DNA of 64,000 bases from Mucilaginibacter galii (GCF_014635825.1 NZ_BMDO01000009.1:124001-188000), one strand, 5' to 3'; shown: positions 35,457-45,373, counted from the first letter of the stretch. Translations and numbers: made by a program. Notes: generated by a model from the sequence alone, not told the origin.

Positions 35457-36224
35457 ATGCTAAAGAAAGAACGCTACCAGTTATTTGTTGATTACTTTTC
35501 AAAAAATCAACCCAACCCGGTAACCGAACTGCATTATTCCAGTCCTTACGAATTACTGGTAGCCGTTATCTTATCGGCCCAATGTACCGATAAACGTATA
35601 AACCAGGTTACGCCTCCCCTGTTCGAGCGCTTTCCTACGGTTTATGACCTGGCAGCATCAAACCCCGACGAAATTTTCACTTATATACGCAGCGTTAGCT
35701 ATCCTAACAATAAAGCCAAGCACCTGGCCGGTATGGCAAAAATGCTGGTGAACGATTTTGGCGGCGAGGTACCCTCTGATTTAGATGACCTGCAAAAGCT
35801 GCCCGGTGTTGGTCGTAAAACAGCTAATGTAATTGCCTCGGTAGTATTTGATGCACCGGCTATAGCAGTAGATACCCATGTGTTTAGGGTAAGTAACCGC
35901 ATAGGCTTAACTACTAATGCCCGTACCCCGCTGGCGGTAGAAAAGCAACTGGTAGAATTTTTGCCCAAGGCCACTTTAGGTATGGCGCATCACTGGCTTA
36001 TTTTACATGGCCGCTATATTTGCCTGGCCCGCCGGCCTAAGTGCGAAGTGTGCCCGCTTACTCATTTTTGTAAGTATTACCAAAGTGGTAAAGCTGCGTT
36101 GGTGTTTAGCAAAACCGTTAAAGTGGCCAAGGGCAAAGTGGTGAAAGCAGCCGGAGCAAAAAAAGTAAAGATTTCGCCCCAAGTTCAAACAGAAGACACT
36201 GCAATAAAACCCGCTATTAATTAA
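35457..36224 (+). CDS. nth: Endonuclease III
   Basis: 255 residues. Helix-hairpin-helix LQKLPGVGRKTANVIASVVF with the catalytic Lys, and the catalytic Asp in AVDTHVFRVSNRIGL. The [4Fe-4S] cysteines have the normal C-x6-C-x2-C-x5-C spacing in CLARRPKCEVCPLTHFC. It removes oxidised pyrimidines and nicks the abasic site. After the cluster it has a Lys/Val-rich tail of about 40 residues (KTVKVAKGKVVKAAGAKKVK), longer than in E. coli, which probably aids DNA binding. Confidence 0.95.
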   Translation: MLKKERYQLFVDYFSKNQPNPVTELHYSSPYELLVAVILSAQCTDKRINQVTPPLFERFPTVYDLAASNPDEIFTYIRSVSYPNNKAKHLAGMAKMLVNDFGGEVPSDLDDLQKLPGVGRKTANVIASVVFDAPAIAVDTHVFRVSNRIGLTTNARTPLAVEKQLVEFLPKATLGMAHHWLILHGRYICLARRPKCEVCPLTHFCKYYQSGKAALVFSKTVKVAKGKVVKAAGAKKVKISPQVQTEDTAIKPAIN

Positions 36225-36323
36225 TCTTGATATAGGCACTGTTATGCAAAAAGGCAGCAGTATATTCCTGTTACCCATTTCTCCGTTTATCCGATTTTGC
36301 TACGAAGGGCTGAGAAATAGTAC

Positions 36324-39300
36324 TTACTTATCTTCATCCGGATCGTCAACCACAACCGGTACTGTAGTTGTACCCGTCGTTGTGGGTTTAGGTGCAGAGG
36401 CGCCTTTTCTGAACAGGTTCCTGAAAAACTCCTTGAAACTGTCAAAATCGCGTTGGTAAATTAAGCCCAAGCCGTTAACATACTGCACATTTTGCTCATT
36501 ATTGGCATTGTCTAACAACTGGTAATTGTTCAGTACCCGGTAAGAGTAGCGTGCACGCAGCTGCCCGTCAGGCCTTATAAGGTATTCCACACCCAAATCG
36601 GAGGTGAGGTTTCTGGAGTTGAACAGGTTAGATGAGTTATTGAACAGGTTGCCGCTACCTGTTGCGCTATACAAACTGCCGTTAATAACCACACGGTCTT
36701 TAAACAAGCGTAACGAGGCGCTGGCATCACTTTGTGAACGTATGTTTAAGTCTAAGCTTTTAAAACTGGTTGATTGTGCCAGGTAACTGTTGAGTTTATT
36801 AAATATAAACTCACTTGCAGCATTCTTGGCCGTACCCATTACCTGCTCGTTAATATTTGAACCGGTACCCGGGGCAAACTGCCGGCGTACAATTAAACTT
36901 AAAGCCTGCTGGTTACGATTATTTACATCAGACAGGTAAGTACCCAGTTGGTCTTTAATAGACGGGTTGAGCGGAAAGTTAAAATCGAACTCAATGGCAG
37001 GCTGTAACAGCGTGCGGGTAAGTATTAACTGTGCCTGTACCAGTTCCTGTTTCTGATCGGGCGAGTTATAGCCTGCCGCCGTGTATAGATCTGATACGTT
37101 GGCCCGCAACTCATAAGTAGCCCGCAGGTTGATCTCCGCATTAGAAGGGTTACCCGTCCAGCGTAAGGTACCACCCTGGTTAACCTGGAAGTTTTTACTG
37201 ATGAAGTTTTTGGCTGTAAAATCGAACCGGCCCGAGGAGATGAGGAAGTCACCACGCATATCAAAATCGCCCAGGCTATTGATGTTGAGCTTTAATCCCC
37301 TTGCCGTACCGCGGCCTTCCAGTACACCCAGGTCGGTCGTAATCTTCACTACCGTCTTCTCATCGGCCGAGAGGTCGAAGTTCAGTGTAACACCTTTAAA
37401 ACGGTTAGCATTGGTAACATAATGGGTAGAATCTTTATGACTTACAAAGCGTATAAAATCGTACTCCCCTGCCGTTGCCGATGTATTGAGCGGTATGTTA
37501 AATATGGTACCATCCTCGGTTTTGGCCGTAATATCAATCTTCATGTTGTCAATGGGCCCGGTAAAGCTAAAGTTGCCCGAGCCAAAGGCCGTACCGTAGT
37601 ACAAGCGGTTGTCCTTAAAGGTGGTATTAAGGGCCATGAGGTTTTGAGCCACAACGTGTATATCCAATATTGGCGTGGCAAAATCGGAAAGATCTACACT
37701 TCCGTTTGCTGTGCCCTTACCTCCACGCTGATCGCTCAATATCATATCATCAATTTTAATGATGCTGTTGGTAACCGTCACCTTATCATTTATGATATAA
37801 GGCACCTTCAAATAATCAACCGTTACGCCGGTGTTGGCCAGGGTAATGGTACCATTAAGTTTTGGGTTTGAGGGGGCGCCTGTTAACTTGAGATCGGCCG
37901 ATATGGTTCCTTTAACATCAGAAACCAGTTTTTTGATGAATGGTGCAAAAATAACCGCCTCGGTTTGATCCATGCGTACGTCAAAATCGAGCTTGTCCCC
38001 GGTTTCCTTATTTAAGTAATAAGCCCCGGCAATGTTCAGCGTTTCAAGACCGCGGTTTAAAATATTGAGCTTAACGTTTGCGCGCTTACGCTCGTTATCA
38101 AGATCAGAAACTATCTTTAGGTCACCAACCATGGTTTGATTCATCACCAACGAGTCTACCCGCAAATTGGCATCTACACCGGGCGCTTTCATCACCGAAG
38201 TTAAATTAACCTCGCCATTAAGCGAGCCACGCAACAATACCCCGGCCGATTTGGTGAGCTGATTGAGCGTAGAAACATGGAATTTTTCAAATTCCACTTT
38301 AAGCTTATCCTGTACATTGTCTGAAATAAAACCATCAATGCGCACTTGTTGCTCACCATTTGAAAGCTCGAAACCCTGTATTTGGGTTTTACCATTGAGC
38401 AAACGAATACGCACCTGCTCAGTTAAACGCCATGATTCGCGCTCGAGTATTACCTCGCTGGGGAGTAATTTGAGTTTAGCTGTAGTATCGCGCCCAAACT
38501 CCACCAAACCGTATAGATCCAACTGGTTAGTTGCATTTTTATCAGACAGCTTTACGTTGAAATTAAGGCTGTCGTTACGCAAAAAATTGGTAATGTTAAT
38601 GTCTTTTATGTACAAACTGTCGGTCAGGTCAACCCGGCTTAATGATAAGTTGAGGTTAAGCAAACTATCGGCAGTGCTTTCATCCACAATAAAATCATGG
38701 AATACCATTTTACCATATTTTACCGTACGGATGAGTCCGCTTAGGGTAGCAGTTCTGTTTTTTGAATTAAATCTGCCCACAAACGTTCCTCCCTCAGGTA
38801 TCTTCAAATCGGGCATGAAAATGAGCAGCAACGGATCAAGGTTTTTGAGCTTCAGCCTGAATTCGAAGTTTTGCAGTCCCGGTTTATAGATAGTGGTTTT
38901 TAACGACGGAATGTATTTTTTGGCAATGGTTTTATAATAAGAAGGCAATGTGGTTAGGTCGTACGTACCTTTAATGCTCCCGTCGGCCACGTCAGACAAT
39001 AGGCTGATGGTGCGGTTACTGTCTAACCCTACAGCCGTTAATTTAAGCGAATCAACTATATAATTATCATGCGGTGTGGTAACCCGGGTAGGGTGCAAAC
39101 TCACAAAGCCCTGCAAATTATTTAAACTATTACCGGTAAAGCTGGTGCTCATATCGGTGCTCAGGGTCAGCGTGTCTTTAACCAGCTTTAATTTATTGAG
39201 GTGGGCATCGCGTATGCTTGCAGTAAACTGGTATTGCGGCAGGTTCTTGTTCAGGTTTACGTTACCATTCAGGTTAAGCTTAAGATTGCGGTCGCCTACA

Positions 39301-40799
39301 TTTATCTTGGCTTTGGCTATTTGATTTTTAAAGCTGCCATCCACATTTACGTTTTGGTAACGGTAACCTTTAAAATCAATATAATTTACCTTAGCGCCCA
39401 AAGTGGTCGATAAATTTCTTATCGCATCGCCGCTTCCGTTCACCGTAGCTACCATAGTAGTGCGCCCAAGAGTGTTGTTATCCAGCAGTTTAGCCAAATC
39501 AAAATTGGTGGCGCCTAACTTACCCTTGTAAGAGGGTACACCTTTACTGCTGATCTTCAAATAAACATCGGGGTCTAAACGGCCAAGCAGTGTTTTAAAG
39601 GTTCCTTTGGTATAAAAGTTATCTTGTGTACCTGTTAATTTGCCGCTAAAGCTGATGTTACCAAACTTAGCCATAACTTCGGGCACATGGCGGTTGGGCG
39701 TTCCTGTAAAATGGCTGTATAAATTATCAAGGTCTTTTTTATTCGTCGCCAACTGCTCAAAATCGAGCTCCATGCGGGTTCGCTCAAAATTGGGAAGACC
39801 TTTTAAATTGAAGTTACCTTTAAGATAAGTTGCCTGCGCGGTAGTAACGGTAAGATTGCGCGCTTTAATGTTGTTCACCAACCCGCTGGCGCGGCCGTTA
39901 ATACCAAACTCAAAATTGATTTTACCTAAAGAGGGAGTGAAATAACCAATATCTGTTGATGAAAGGTGAGAATTTTTCATCTCTGCATCCATCACTACTT
40001 TGTTCACAAAATCGCTAAAATCACCGAAAGATTTATAGCGCATTCTGAAATAATTTTTCAAATGCGATTTGGGTGTAACCAATAGCAGGTTTTGCAGCAG
40101 TATTTGGTTGGTATCAATGCTGGCATTTACGGTAAGGTTGTTTACCTTAAAACCGCTTTTTTCCTGCAAGGTTAAATTTTGCAGGTTACCCTTAAAAATG
40201 TGATTCTTAAGATCCATTCCCGTTAGCACTGTGCTAAAGTGACTTACATCTAAATCATCGAAGTTTACTACCCCCGGTGTAGGCACAGGCTTCAACATGT
40301 TTTTATAACGTACACGCAAATTATTTACAGCAATACGTTCGAAGTTAAGAGTCCAGGGCTTGCTTACTTTTTTAACCGTATCGGGCTTGCCGCTAAAATA
40401 ATCTATGATGAATTGCAGGTTGGTGGTACTGTCTTTCTGCTTTTTTAAGTAGAATGAACCATTATCCAGCTGGATATTTTTAAATTCTATTTGGCGCTGC
40501 TTAATGCTGTTGAAAACCGAGAAACCAGTAAGTTCTACGGTAAGCAGCGGCGTATGCAGCAGGGTATCCTTCTGTTTATCCAACACATAAAAATCCTCAA
40601 GTGCTACCGATGAAAACGGTTTAATGTACAGGCTTTTGATGCCTACCTTGGTATGCAGCTCTTTTGATAAGTAATTAGTGGCTTTGCGGGCAGCCCACGT
40701 TTGCACGGGCTTATATTGAAAAAGTAATAACACTATACTGACAAAGAGCAGTATAATGAGTACGATAACAAGCGCTATTTTGAGTATTTTTTTAATAAT
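36324..40799 (-). CDS. tamB: Translocation and assembly module protein TamB-like
   Basis: About 1490 residues if started at the ATT codon at 40799; the first common start codon in frame is a GTG at 40733. The N terminus SKIIKKILKIALVIVLIILL is the expected membrane anchor, which the GTG start would cut. A very long beta-rich repeat body follows, with the C-terminal TamB (DUF490) domain ending LGVEYLIRPDGQLRARYSYR and GLIYQRDFDSFKEFFRNLF. TamB-like proteins bridge the inner and outer membranes and help outer-membrane protein assembly or lipid transfer. It is convergent with nth and divergent from tsaD. Confidence 0.9.
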   Translation of the reverse strand: MIKKILKIALVIVLIILLFVSIVLLLFQYKPVQTWAARKATNYLSKELHTKVGIKSLYIKPFSSVALEDFYVLDKQKDTLLHTPLLTVELTGFSVFNSIKQRQIEFKNIQLDNGSFYLKKQKDSTTNLQFIIDYFSGKPDTVKKVSKPWTLNFERIAVNNLRVRYKNMLKPVPTPGVVNFDDLDVSHFSTVLTGMDLKNHIFKGNLQNLTLQEKSGFKVNNLTVNASIDTNQILLQNLLLVTPKSHLKNYFRMRYKSFGDFSDFVNKVVMDAEMKNSHLSSTDIGYFTPSLGKINFEFGINGRASGLVNNIKARNLTVTTAQATYLKGNFNLKGLPNFERTRMELDFEQLATNKKDLDNLYSHFTGTPNRHVPEVMAKFGNISFSGKLTGTQDNFYTKGTFKTLLGRLDPDVYLKISSKGVPSYKGKLGATNFDLAKLLDNNTLGRTTMVATVNGSGDAIRNLSTTLGAKVNYIDFKGYRYQNVNVDGSFKNQIAKAKINVGDRNLKLNLNGNVNLNKNLPQYQFTASIRDAHLNKLKLVKDTLTLSTDMSTSFTGNSLNNLQGFVSLHPTRVTTPHDNYIVDSLKLTAVGLDSNRTISLLSDVADGSIKGTYDLTTLPSYYKTIAKKYIPSLKTTIYKPGLQNFEFRLKLKNLDPLLLIFMPDLKIPEGGTFVGRFNSKNRTATLSGLIRTVKYGKMVFHDFIVDESTADSLLNLNLSLSRVDLTDSLYIKDINITNFLRNDSLNFNVKLSDKNATNQLDLYGLVEFGRDTTAKLKLLPSEVILERESWRLTEQVRIRLLNGKTQIQGFELSNGEQQVRIDGFISDNVQDKLKVEFEKFHVSTLNQLTKSAGVLLRGSLNGEVNLTSVMKAPGVDANLRVDSLVMNQTMVGDLKIVSDLDNERKRANVKLNILNRGLETLNIAGAYYLNKETGDKLDFDVRMDQTEAVIFAPFIKKLVSDVKGTISADLKLTGAPSNPKLNGTITLANTGVTVDYLKVPYIINDKVTVTNSIIKIDDMILSDQRGGKGTANGSVDLSDFATPILDIHVVAQNLMALNTTFKDNRLYYGTAFGSGNFSFTGPIDNMKIDITAKTEDGTIFNIPLNTSATAGEYDFIRFVSHKDSTHYVTNANRFKGVTLNFDLSADEKTVVKITTDLGVLEGRGTARGLKLNINSLGDFDMRGDFLISSGRFDFTAKNFISKNFQVNQGGTLRWTGNPSNAEINLRATYELRANVSDLYTAAGYNSPDQKQELVQAQLILTRTLLQPAIEFDFNFPLNPSIKDQLGTYLSDVNNRNQQALSLIVRRQFAPGTGSNINEQVMGTAKNAASEFIFNKLNSYLAQSTSFKSLDLNIRSQSDASASLRLFKDRVVINGSLYSATGSGNLFNNSSNLFNSRNLTSDLGVEYLIRPDGQLRARYSYRVLNNYQLLDNANNEQNVQYVNGLGLIYQRDFDSFKEFFRNLFRKGASAPKPTTTGTTTVPVVVDDPDEDK

Positions 40800-40825
40800 T
40801 TTGCTGCGTTAAACCCCTGTAAAAA

Positions 40826-41827
40826 GTGCCTGTAATTTTAGGAATCGAATCTTCTTGCGATGACACCTCGGCTGCTGTATATTCGGATGGTGTGATGTTA
40901 AGTAACATCATTGCCAACCAGGCTATACATGAAGCTTACGGGGGCGTTGTGCCCGAGCTGGCTTCGAGGGTTCATCAGCAAAATATTGTTCCGGCTGTGC
41001 AACAAGCTCTAATTAACGCAAAAATACGTAAAAATGATATTGATGCGGTAGCTTTTACTCGCGGACCGGGCCTTTTAGGTTCTTTATTAGTAGGCGTATC
41101 GTTTGCCAAGGCTTTTGCGCTGGCAAAAAACCTGCCTTTAATCGAAGTTAACCATATGCAGGCCCATATACTGGCACACTTTATTGATGAACCTAAACCA
41201 ACATTCCCCTTCTTATGTTTGACCGTTTCGGGCGGACATACACAAATAGTTTTGGTGAAGGATTATTTTGACATGGAAATCGTGGGCCAAACGCAGGATG
41301 ATGCCGCAGGCGAAGCCATGGATAAAACCAGTAAGATATTAGGCCTGCCCTATCCCGGCGGCCCTCTAATTGATAAACATGCACGCCTGGGTAACCCCGA
41401 TGCCTATCCTTTTCCCGAACCTCAAATACCGGGATATAACTTTAGCTTTAGCGGTCTGAAAACTTCCATTTTATACTTCATCCAAAATAACGTAGCTAAG
41501 AACCCTAATTTTATTGCCGAAAACCTGAACGATATTTGCGCCTCGGTTGAAAAACGGATTGTTACCATCTTGCTGAATAAGCTTACCAAGGCCGCACATG
41601 CTTATGGCATTAAGGATGTGGCACTGGCGGGAGGTGTATCTGCAAATACAGGTTTGCGGTTAGGGTTACAACAACTGGGGGCCAAACACGGCTGGAACAC
41701 TTTCATCCCTGCTATACAATATTGCACCGATAACGCCGGCATGATTGCCGTAGCCGGCTACTATAAATATTTACAAGGCGATTTTACCGATCAGCATGTG
41801 GCACCGCTGGCCCGCATGCCGTTTTAA
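40826..41827 (+). CDS. tsaD: tRNA N6-adenosine threonylcarbamoyltransferase TsaD
   Basis: 333 residues from a GTG start (MPVILGIESSCDDTSAAVYS). The iron/zinc-binding His pair is in NHMQAHILAHF; VSGGHTQIVLV and the late ALAGGVSANTGLR with CTDNAGMIAVAGYY are also diagnostic. It transfers the threonylcarbamoyl group to A37 of ANN-decoding tRNAs. It is divergent from tamB with about 25 bases between the two coding regions, a pairing often seen in Bacteroidota. Confidence 0.97.
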   Translation: MPVILGIESSCDDTSAAVYSDGVMLSNIIANQAIHEAYGGVVPELASRVHQQNIVPAVQQALINAKIRKNDIDAVAFTRGPGLLGSLLVGVSFAKAFALAKNLPLIEVNHMQAHILAHFIDEPKPTFPFLCLTVSGGHTQIVLVKDYFDMEIVGQTQDDAAGEAMDKTSKILGLPYPGGPLIDKHARLGNPDAYPFPEPQIPGYNFSFSGLKTSILYFIQNNVAKNPNFIAENLNDICASVEKRIVTILLNKLTKAAHAYGIKDVALAGGVSANTGLRLGLQQLGAKHGWNTFIPAIQYCTDNAGMIAVAGYYKYLQGDFTDQHVAPLARMPF

Positions 41828-41837
41828 TTATATATAC

Positions 41838-42008
41838 ATGAGCATACCATCTTTAATTTTCTGGCTGATATTTGTAGTTCCTTTGGTTGGCTTGCTTGTA
41901 TGGATCATGAAGCAAGATAAACGCAAAGGCATTACCGGGCTTATCGTACTTGCTGTAATGGTTATAGCCGGTATAGTATATATGTACGTGCGTACAGGCG
42001 GAAAGTAA
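41838..42008 (+). CDS. Small two-helix membrane protein
   Basis: 56 residues from the ATG at 41838: MSIPSLIFWLIFVVPLVGLL, a basic loop KQDKRKG, then a second helix ITGLIVLAVMVIAGIVYMYV. It is ten bases after the tsaD stop and so shares its transcript. No family is recognised. Confidence 0.65.
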   Translation: MSIPSLIFWLIFVVPLVGLLVWIMKQDKRKGITGLIVLAVMVIAGIVYMYVRTGGK

Positions 42009-42042
42009 CCACCTTTTACCTTAACAATTAAGGTCAAGTCTT

Positions 42043-42084
42043 TTAACAAGGAAAGCCGCTAAATTTAGCGGCTTTCCTTGTTAA
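42043..42084. terminator. Bidirectional terminator, 42-base palindrome
   Basis: TTAACAAGGAAAGCCGCTAA and its reverse complement form an almost loop-free stem between the tsaD unit and the convergent aldo/keto reductase. Confidence 0.9.
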
Positions 42085-42094
42085 TACACCTCAT

Positions 42095-43129
42095 TTAATA
42101 AAATTTAGGCGGTGGATTTAATTGTGGATTTTGGCGTTGGTGCCAGTATGGATAAATCAAATCTCGATCGCTGGCAGCATCCAGCTTTTTCACTTGCTCA
42201 GTGGTTAAGTTCCAACCTACTGCACCCAGGTTTTGCACTAATTGCTCCTCATTGCGGGCACCTATAATGATGTTGGCAACGGCTGGACGCTGCAATAACC
42301 AGTTGAGCGATACCTGCGCTACCGATTTACCAGTCTCTTCAGCAACTTCATCTAAAGCATCTACAATCTTATAGAGCCGTTCAAAGTCGGTAGCCGGTCC
42401 GTGCGAACCACCCTGGCTCATGCGGTTATTTTCGGGCAGAGGTTTGTCGCGGCGAAACTTACCACTCAAGCGGCCAGATGATAGCGGGCTCCATACAATG
42501 GTGCCTACATTTTGATCGATACCTAGCGGCATTAGCTCCCATTCAAACTCACGGTCTAACAAAGAATAATAAGCCTGATGCGCAATATACCTCGACCAGC
42601 CGTATCGTTCAGAAACCGACAGCGATTTCATTAAATGCCAGCCAGAAAAGTTAGAGCAGGCAATATAACGTATTTTACCGGCGGTTACCAAATCATCTAA
42701 AGCCTTCAAGGTTTCCTCTACAGGTGTATTGCCGTCGAAACCGTGCAGGTGATAGATATCTATATGATCGGTATTTAAGCGGCGCAAACTGGCCTCACAC
42801 TGCTCAATTAAATGATAGCGCGACGAACCGAAATTATTTGGCCCTTCACCCTCCATAGGGAAAGTAGCTTTGGTAGATAGGATTACCCGGTTGCGGATGC
42901 CTTCTATAGCCTTACCCAAAATCTCTTCAGATGCACCTTGAGAGTAAATGTTGGCCGTATCGAAAAAGTTAACGCCAGCATCAATACAAAGGTTAACCAA
43001 GTGTTTAGCCTCCTCTACCTGGGTACTGCCCCAGGCTTTAAAAAACTCATTGGTACCACCAAAGGTGGCGGTACCAAAGCTTAGCACGGGCACTTGTAAA
43101 CCCGAGCCGCCTAATTGTCTGTATTCCAT
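42095..43129 (-). CDS. Aldo/keto reductase
   Basis: 344 residues, a TIM-barrel AKR. The catalytic tetrad is readable: Asp and Tyr in FFDTANIYSQGASEEILGKA, Lys in STKATF and His in IYHLHGFDGN. The NADPH-site segment is NIIIGARNEEQLVQNLGAVG. It resembles the voltage-gated-channel beta-subunit/YajO-like group that reduces aldehydes and sugars. The SDR gene lies upstream on the same strand, separated only by the CCTCCC repeat, so the two may form an operon. Substrate unknown. Confidence 0.92.
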   Translation of the reverse strand: MEYRQLGGSGLQVPVLSFGTATFGGTNEFFKAWGSTQVEEAKHLVNLCIDAGVNFFDTANIYSQGASEEILGKAIEGIRNRVILSTKATFPMEGEGPNNFGSSRYHLIEQCEASLRRLNTDHIDIYHLHGFDGNTPVEETLKALDDLVTAGKIRYIACSNFSGWHLMKSLSVSERYGWSRYIAHQAYYSLLDREFEWELMPLGIDQNVGTIVWSPLSSGRLSGKFRRDKPLPENNRMSQGGSHGPATDFERLYKIVDALDEVAEETGKSVAQVSLNWLLQRPAVANIIIGARNEEQLVQNLGAVGWNLTTEQVKKLDAASDRDLIYPYWHQRQNPQLNPPPKFY

Positions 43130-43220
43130 AAGCCCCTCCTAAATCCTCCCCGGGAGGGAGGACTTTTGATTATTTTTACGTATGTTTATTCTTAAGCTCC
43201 CTCCCGGGGAGGGTTGGGCT
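43130..43220. repeat. CCTCCC paired inverted repeat, short form
   Basis: The left unit (43130-43163) begins AAGCCCCTCCTAAATCCTCC, identical over its first 30 or so bases to the right end of the DUF559 cassette. The inverted right unit (43195-43220) is CTCCCTCCCGGGGAGGGTTG plus GGCT. The spacer is about 30 bases and AT-rich. It overlaps the SDR stop and abuts the AKR start codon. Confidence 0.85.
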
Positions 43221-44058
43221 ACTCCCCTTTCGGAAAATCAGCACCTACTGTGGTTTCCTCCCAGGCATCAAAATCCTTTTTAAGCAGCTCAATTTTATTA
43301 CGGGCTCCTTTCAGGGCGGCTTCGCCTAAGAGTAAACGCAACGGTGGATTTTCAGACTCAACGGCTTTGATCATGGCTTTAGCTGCGCGAACCGGATCAC
43401 CAGGCTGGTTGCCGCTGTAGCCACGGATGCTGTCTTTGTTAGCACCGGCAGTTTCTTTATAATCGTCAATTACCACTTTGCTGTTGTTTGCCGAACGCCC
43501 AGCCCAATCGGTACGGAAACCACTTGGAGCTATTACCGTTACTTTGATGCCCAATGGGGCCAGCTCTTTACTTAACGATTCGGAATAACCATCAACCGCA
43601 AATTTGGTTGCGTTATAAAAACCTACCGCCGGGAAACCTACTAAACCGCCAATAGAAGCTACATTAAGAATGTGGCCGCTGCGTTGTTTTCTTAATACCG
43701 GCAACACAGCTTTGGTCACGTTGGCTAACCCAAAAAAATTGATCTCGAACATGCGGCGCACTTCTTCCTCTTCACTTTCTTCAATGGCACCAAAATAACC
43801 TATACCAGCATTATTAACCAATACATCTATTTGTCCAAATTTTTCCTGAACTTCTGTGACAGCAGCCTTGATCTCATCCGCTTTAGTCACATCCAGCTTA
43901 ACGGCTATGGCCGTATCAGGGTATGCTTCGGTAATATCTTTTACATCATCGGTATTACGTGCCGCTACGGCAGCACGGTATCCTGAGGCTAAAACCTCTT
44001 TAGCTAATTCGCGGCCAAAACCGGTAGAACAGCCTGTTATAAACCATACTTTACTCAT
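43219..44058 (-). CDS. SDR family oxidoreductase
   Basis: 279 residues, classical short-chain dehydrogenase. Cofactor motif ITGCSTGFGRELAKEVL, NNAGIGYFG, catalytic Ser in LNVASIGGLVG and the YxxxK pair in GFYNATKFA. The arginine in RAAVAARNTDD favours NADP. Substrate unknown. Its stop codon lies in the CCTCCC repeat before the AKR gene. Confidence 0.92.
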   Translation of the reverse strand: MSKVWFITGCSTGFGRELAKEVLASGYRAAVAARNTDDVKDITEAYPDTAIAVKLDVTKADEIKAAVTEVQEKFGQIDVLVNNAGIGYFGAIEESEEEEVRRMFEINFFGLANVTKAVLPVLRKQRSGHILNVASIGGLVGFPAVGFYNATKFAVDGYSESLSKELAPLGIKVTVIAPSGFRTDWAGRSANNSKVVIDDYKETAGANKDSIRGYSGNQPGDPVRAAKAMIKAVESENPPLRLLLGEAALKGARNKIELLKKDFDAWEETTVGADFPKGE

Positions 44059-44164
44059 GATAGTGTTTTTACTATTTGTTTGTTTTAAAACAACACAAGT
44101 ATGGGTAATTGTTTGTCAGCGTTTTATCAGGATGTTTGAAGGGATAATAGATTGAGGAGCATTT

Positions 44165-44258
44165 GAAAACCCCTCCCTACCCTCCCCAAGGAGGGTACTT
44201 TAAAGTTACATTTCAATCCTATTAATTCCCTCCCTCGGGAGGGCAGGGAGGGGTTTTC
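44165..44258. repeat. CCTCCC paired inverted repeat, short form
   Basis: GAAAACCCCTCCCTACCCTC and the inverted GGCAGGGAGGGGTTTTC flank CCAAGGAGGG and CCCTCCCTCGGGAGGG units and an AT-rich middle. It lies between the SDR promoter region and the recA terminator. Confidence 0.8.
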
Positions 44259-44276
44259 AACAAAAGTCGTAAACAA

Positions 44277-44303
44277 AAAGCCACTTTATTGCTAAAGCGG
44301 CTT
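44277..44303 (-). terminator. Terminator of recA
   Basis: On the minus strand AAGCCGCTTTAGCAATAAAG followed by TGGCTTTTTG forms a stem with a T-rich tail 25 bases after the recA stop. Confidence 0.75.
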
Positions 44304-44327
44304 CCATCAATATTTAAAAACTAAAAC

Positions 44328-45347
44328 TTATTCAGCTTCAATAGCCAGGCTATCGCCGGTTACTACTTCTTTAATCTTGTTTTCCAGCTCTTCCATCAGT
44401 TCAGGGTTATCCTGAATCAATTGTTTTACGGCATCACGGCCCTGGCCTAAGCGGCTATCGCCGTAGCTAAACCACGAACCTGCTTTTTTAATAATACTGT
44501 GTTCTACACCTAAGTCGATGATCTCACCGGCTTTAGAAATACCTTCGCCAAACATAATATCAAACTCAGCCAAACGGAACGGAGGGGCTACCTTGTTCTT
44601 CACGATCTTCACCTTTACGCGGTTACCCGACACTTCATCGCTATCTTTAATTTGTGATATACGGCGTACATCCAAACGTACCGATGCATAGAATTTAAGG
44701 GCGTTACCACCGGTAGTAGTTTCGGGGTTACCAAACATTACACCTATCTTATCGCGCAACTGGTTAATAAATATACAGCAGCATCCGGTTTTGCTAATGG
44801 TACCGGTAAGCTTACGTAAGGCCTGCGACATTAAACGAGCATGTAAACCCATTTTAGAATCGCCCATTTCTCCTTCAATCTCAGCTTTGGGTACCAGGGC
44901 TGCTACCGAGTCAATCACCAATATATCTATAGCTCCCGAACGGATCAGGTTATCTGCAATTTCAAGGGCCTGCTCGCCGTTATCGGGCTGAGAGATCAAT
45001 AAGTTTTCTACGTCTACACCTAATTTTTGGGCGTAAAAACGGTCAAATGCGTGCTCGGCATCAATAAAGGCTGCAATGCCACCTTTCTTTTGCGCTTCTG
45101 CAATGGCATGAATAGCCAAGGTAGTTTTACCCGACGATTCGGGACCGTAAATTTCAATAACACGGCCTTTAGGTAAACCGCCCACACCCAAAGCCAGGTC
45201 GAGTGTAAGTGAGCCGGTAGGGATAACCTCAATAGGCTCAATGGTGGTATCACCAAGCTTCATGATGGTGCCTTTACCGTAAGATTTCTCCAGCTTATCT
45301 AATGTTAGCTGAAGAGCTTTTAATTTATCTGCGCTTGCGTTACTCAT
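44328..45347 (-). CDS. recA: Recombinase RecA
   Basis: 339 residues from the ATG at 45347 ([20 protein letters not shown]); the longer frame to 45368 would overlap the -7 element. Walker [23 protein letters not shown]-binding loops with SQALRKLTG and [20 protein letters not shown], and [16 protein letters not shown] are all intact. It forms filaments for homologous recombination and the SOS response. No recX follows. Confidence 0.98.
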   Translation of the reverse strand: MSNASADKLKALQLTLDKLEKSYGKGTIMKLGDTTIEPIEVIPTGSLTLDLALGVGGLPKGRVIEIYGPESSGKTTLAIHAIAEAQKKGGIAAFIDAEHAFDRFYAQKLGVDVENLLISQPDNGEQALEIADNLIRSGAIDILVIDSVAALVPKAEIEGEMGDSKMGLHARLMSQALRKLTGTISKTGCCCIFINQLRDKIGVMFGNPETTTGGNALKFYASVRLDVRRISQIKDSDEVSGNRVKVKIVKNKVAPPFRLAEFDIMFGEGISKAGEIIDLGVEHSIIKKAGSWFSYGDSRLGQGRDAVKQLIQDNPELMEELENKIKEVVTGDSLAIEAE

Positions 45348-45365
45348 CTTATTTATTTTGTATAA

Positions 45366-45373
45366 CAAATATA
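45366..45373 (-). promoter_or_regulatory. -7 promoter element TATATTTG of recA
   Basis: Perfect TAnnTTTG match on the minus strand, 18 bases before the ATG at 45347. No clear LexA-type palindrome was noticed around it. Confidence 0.6.
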
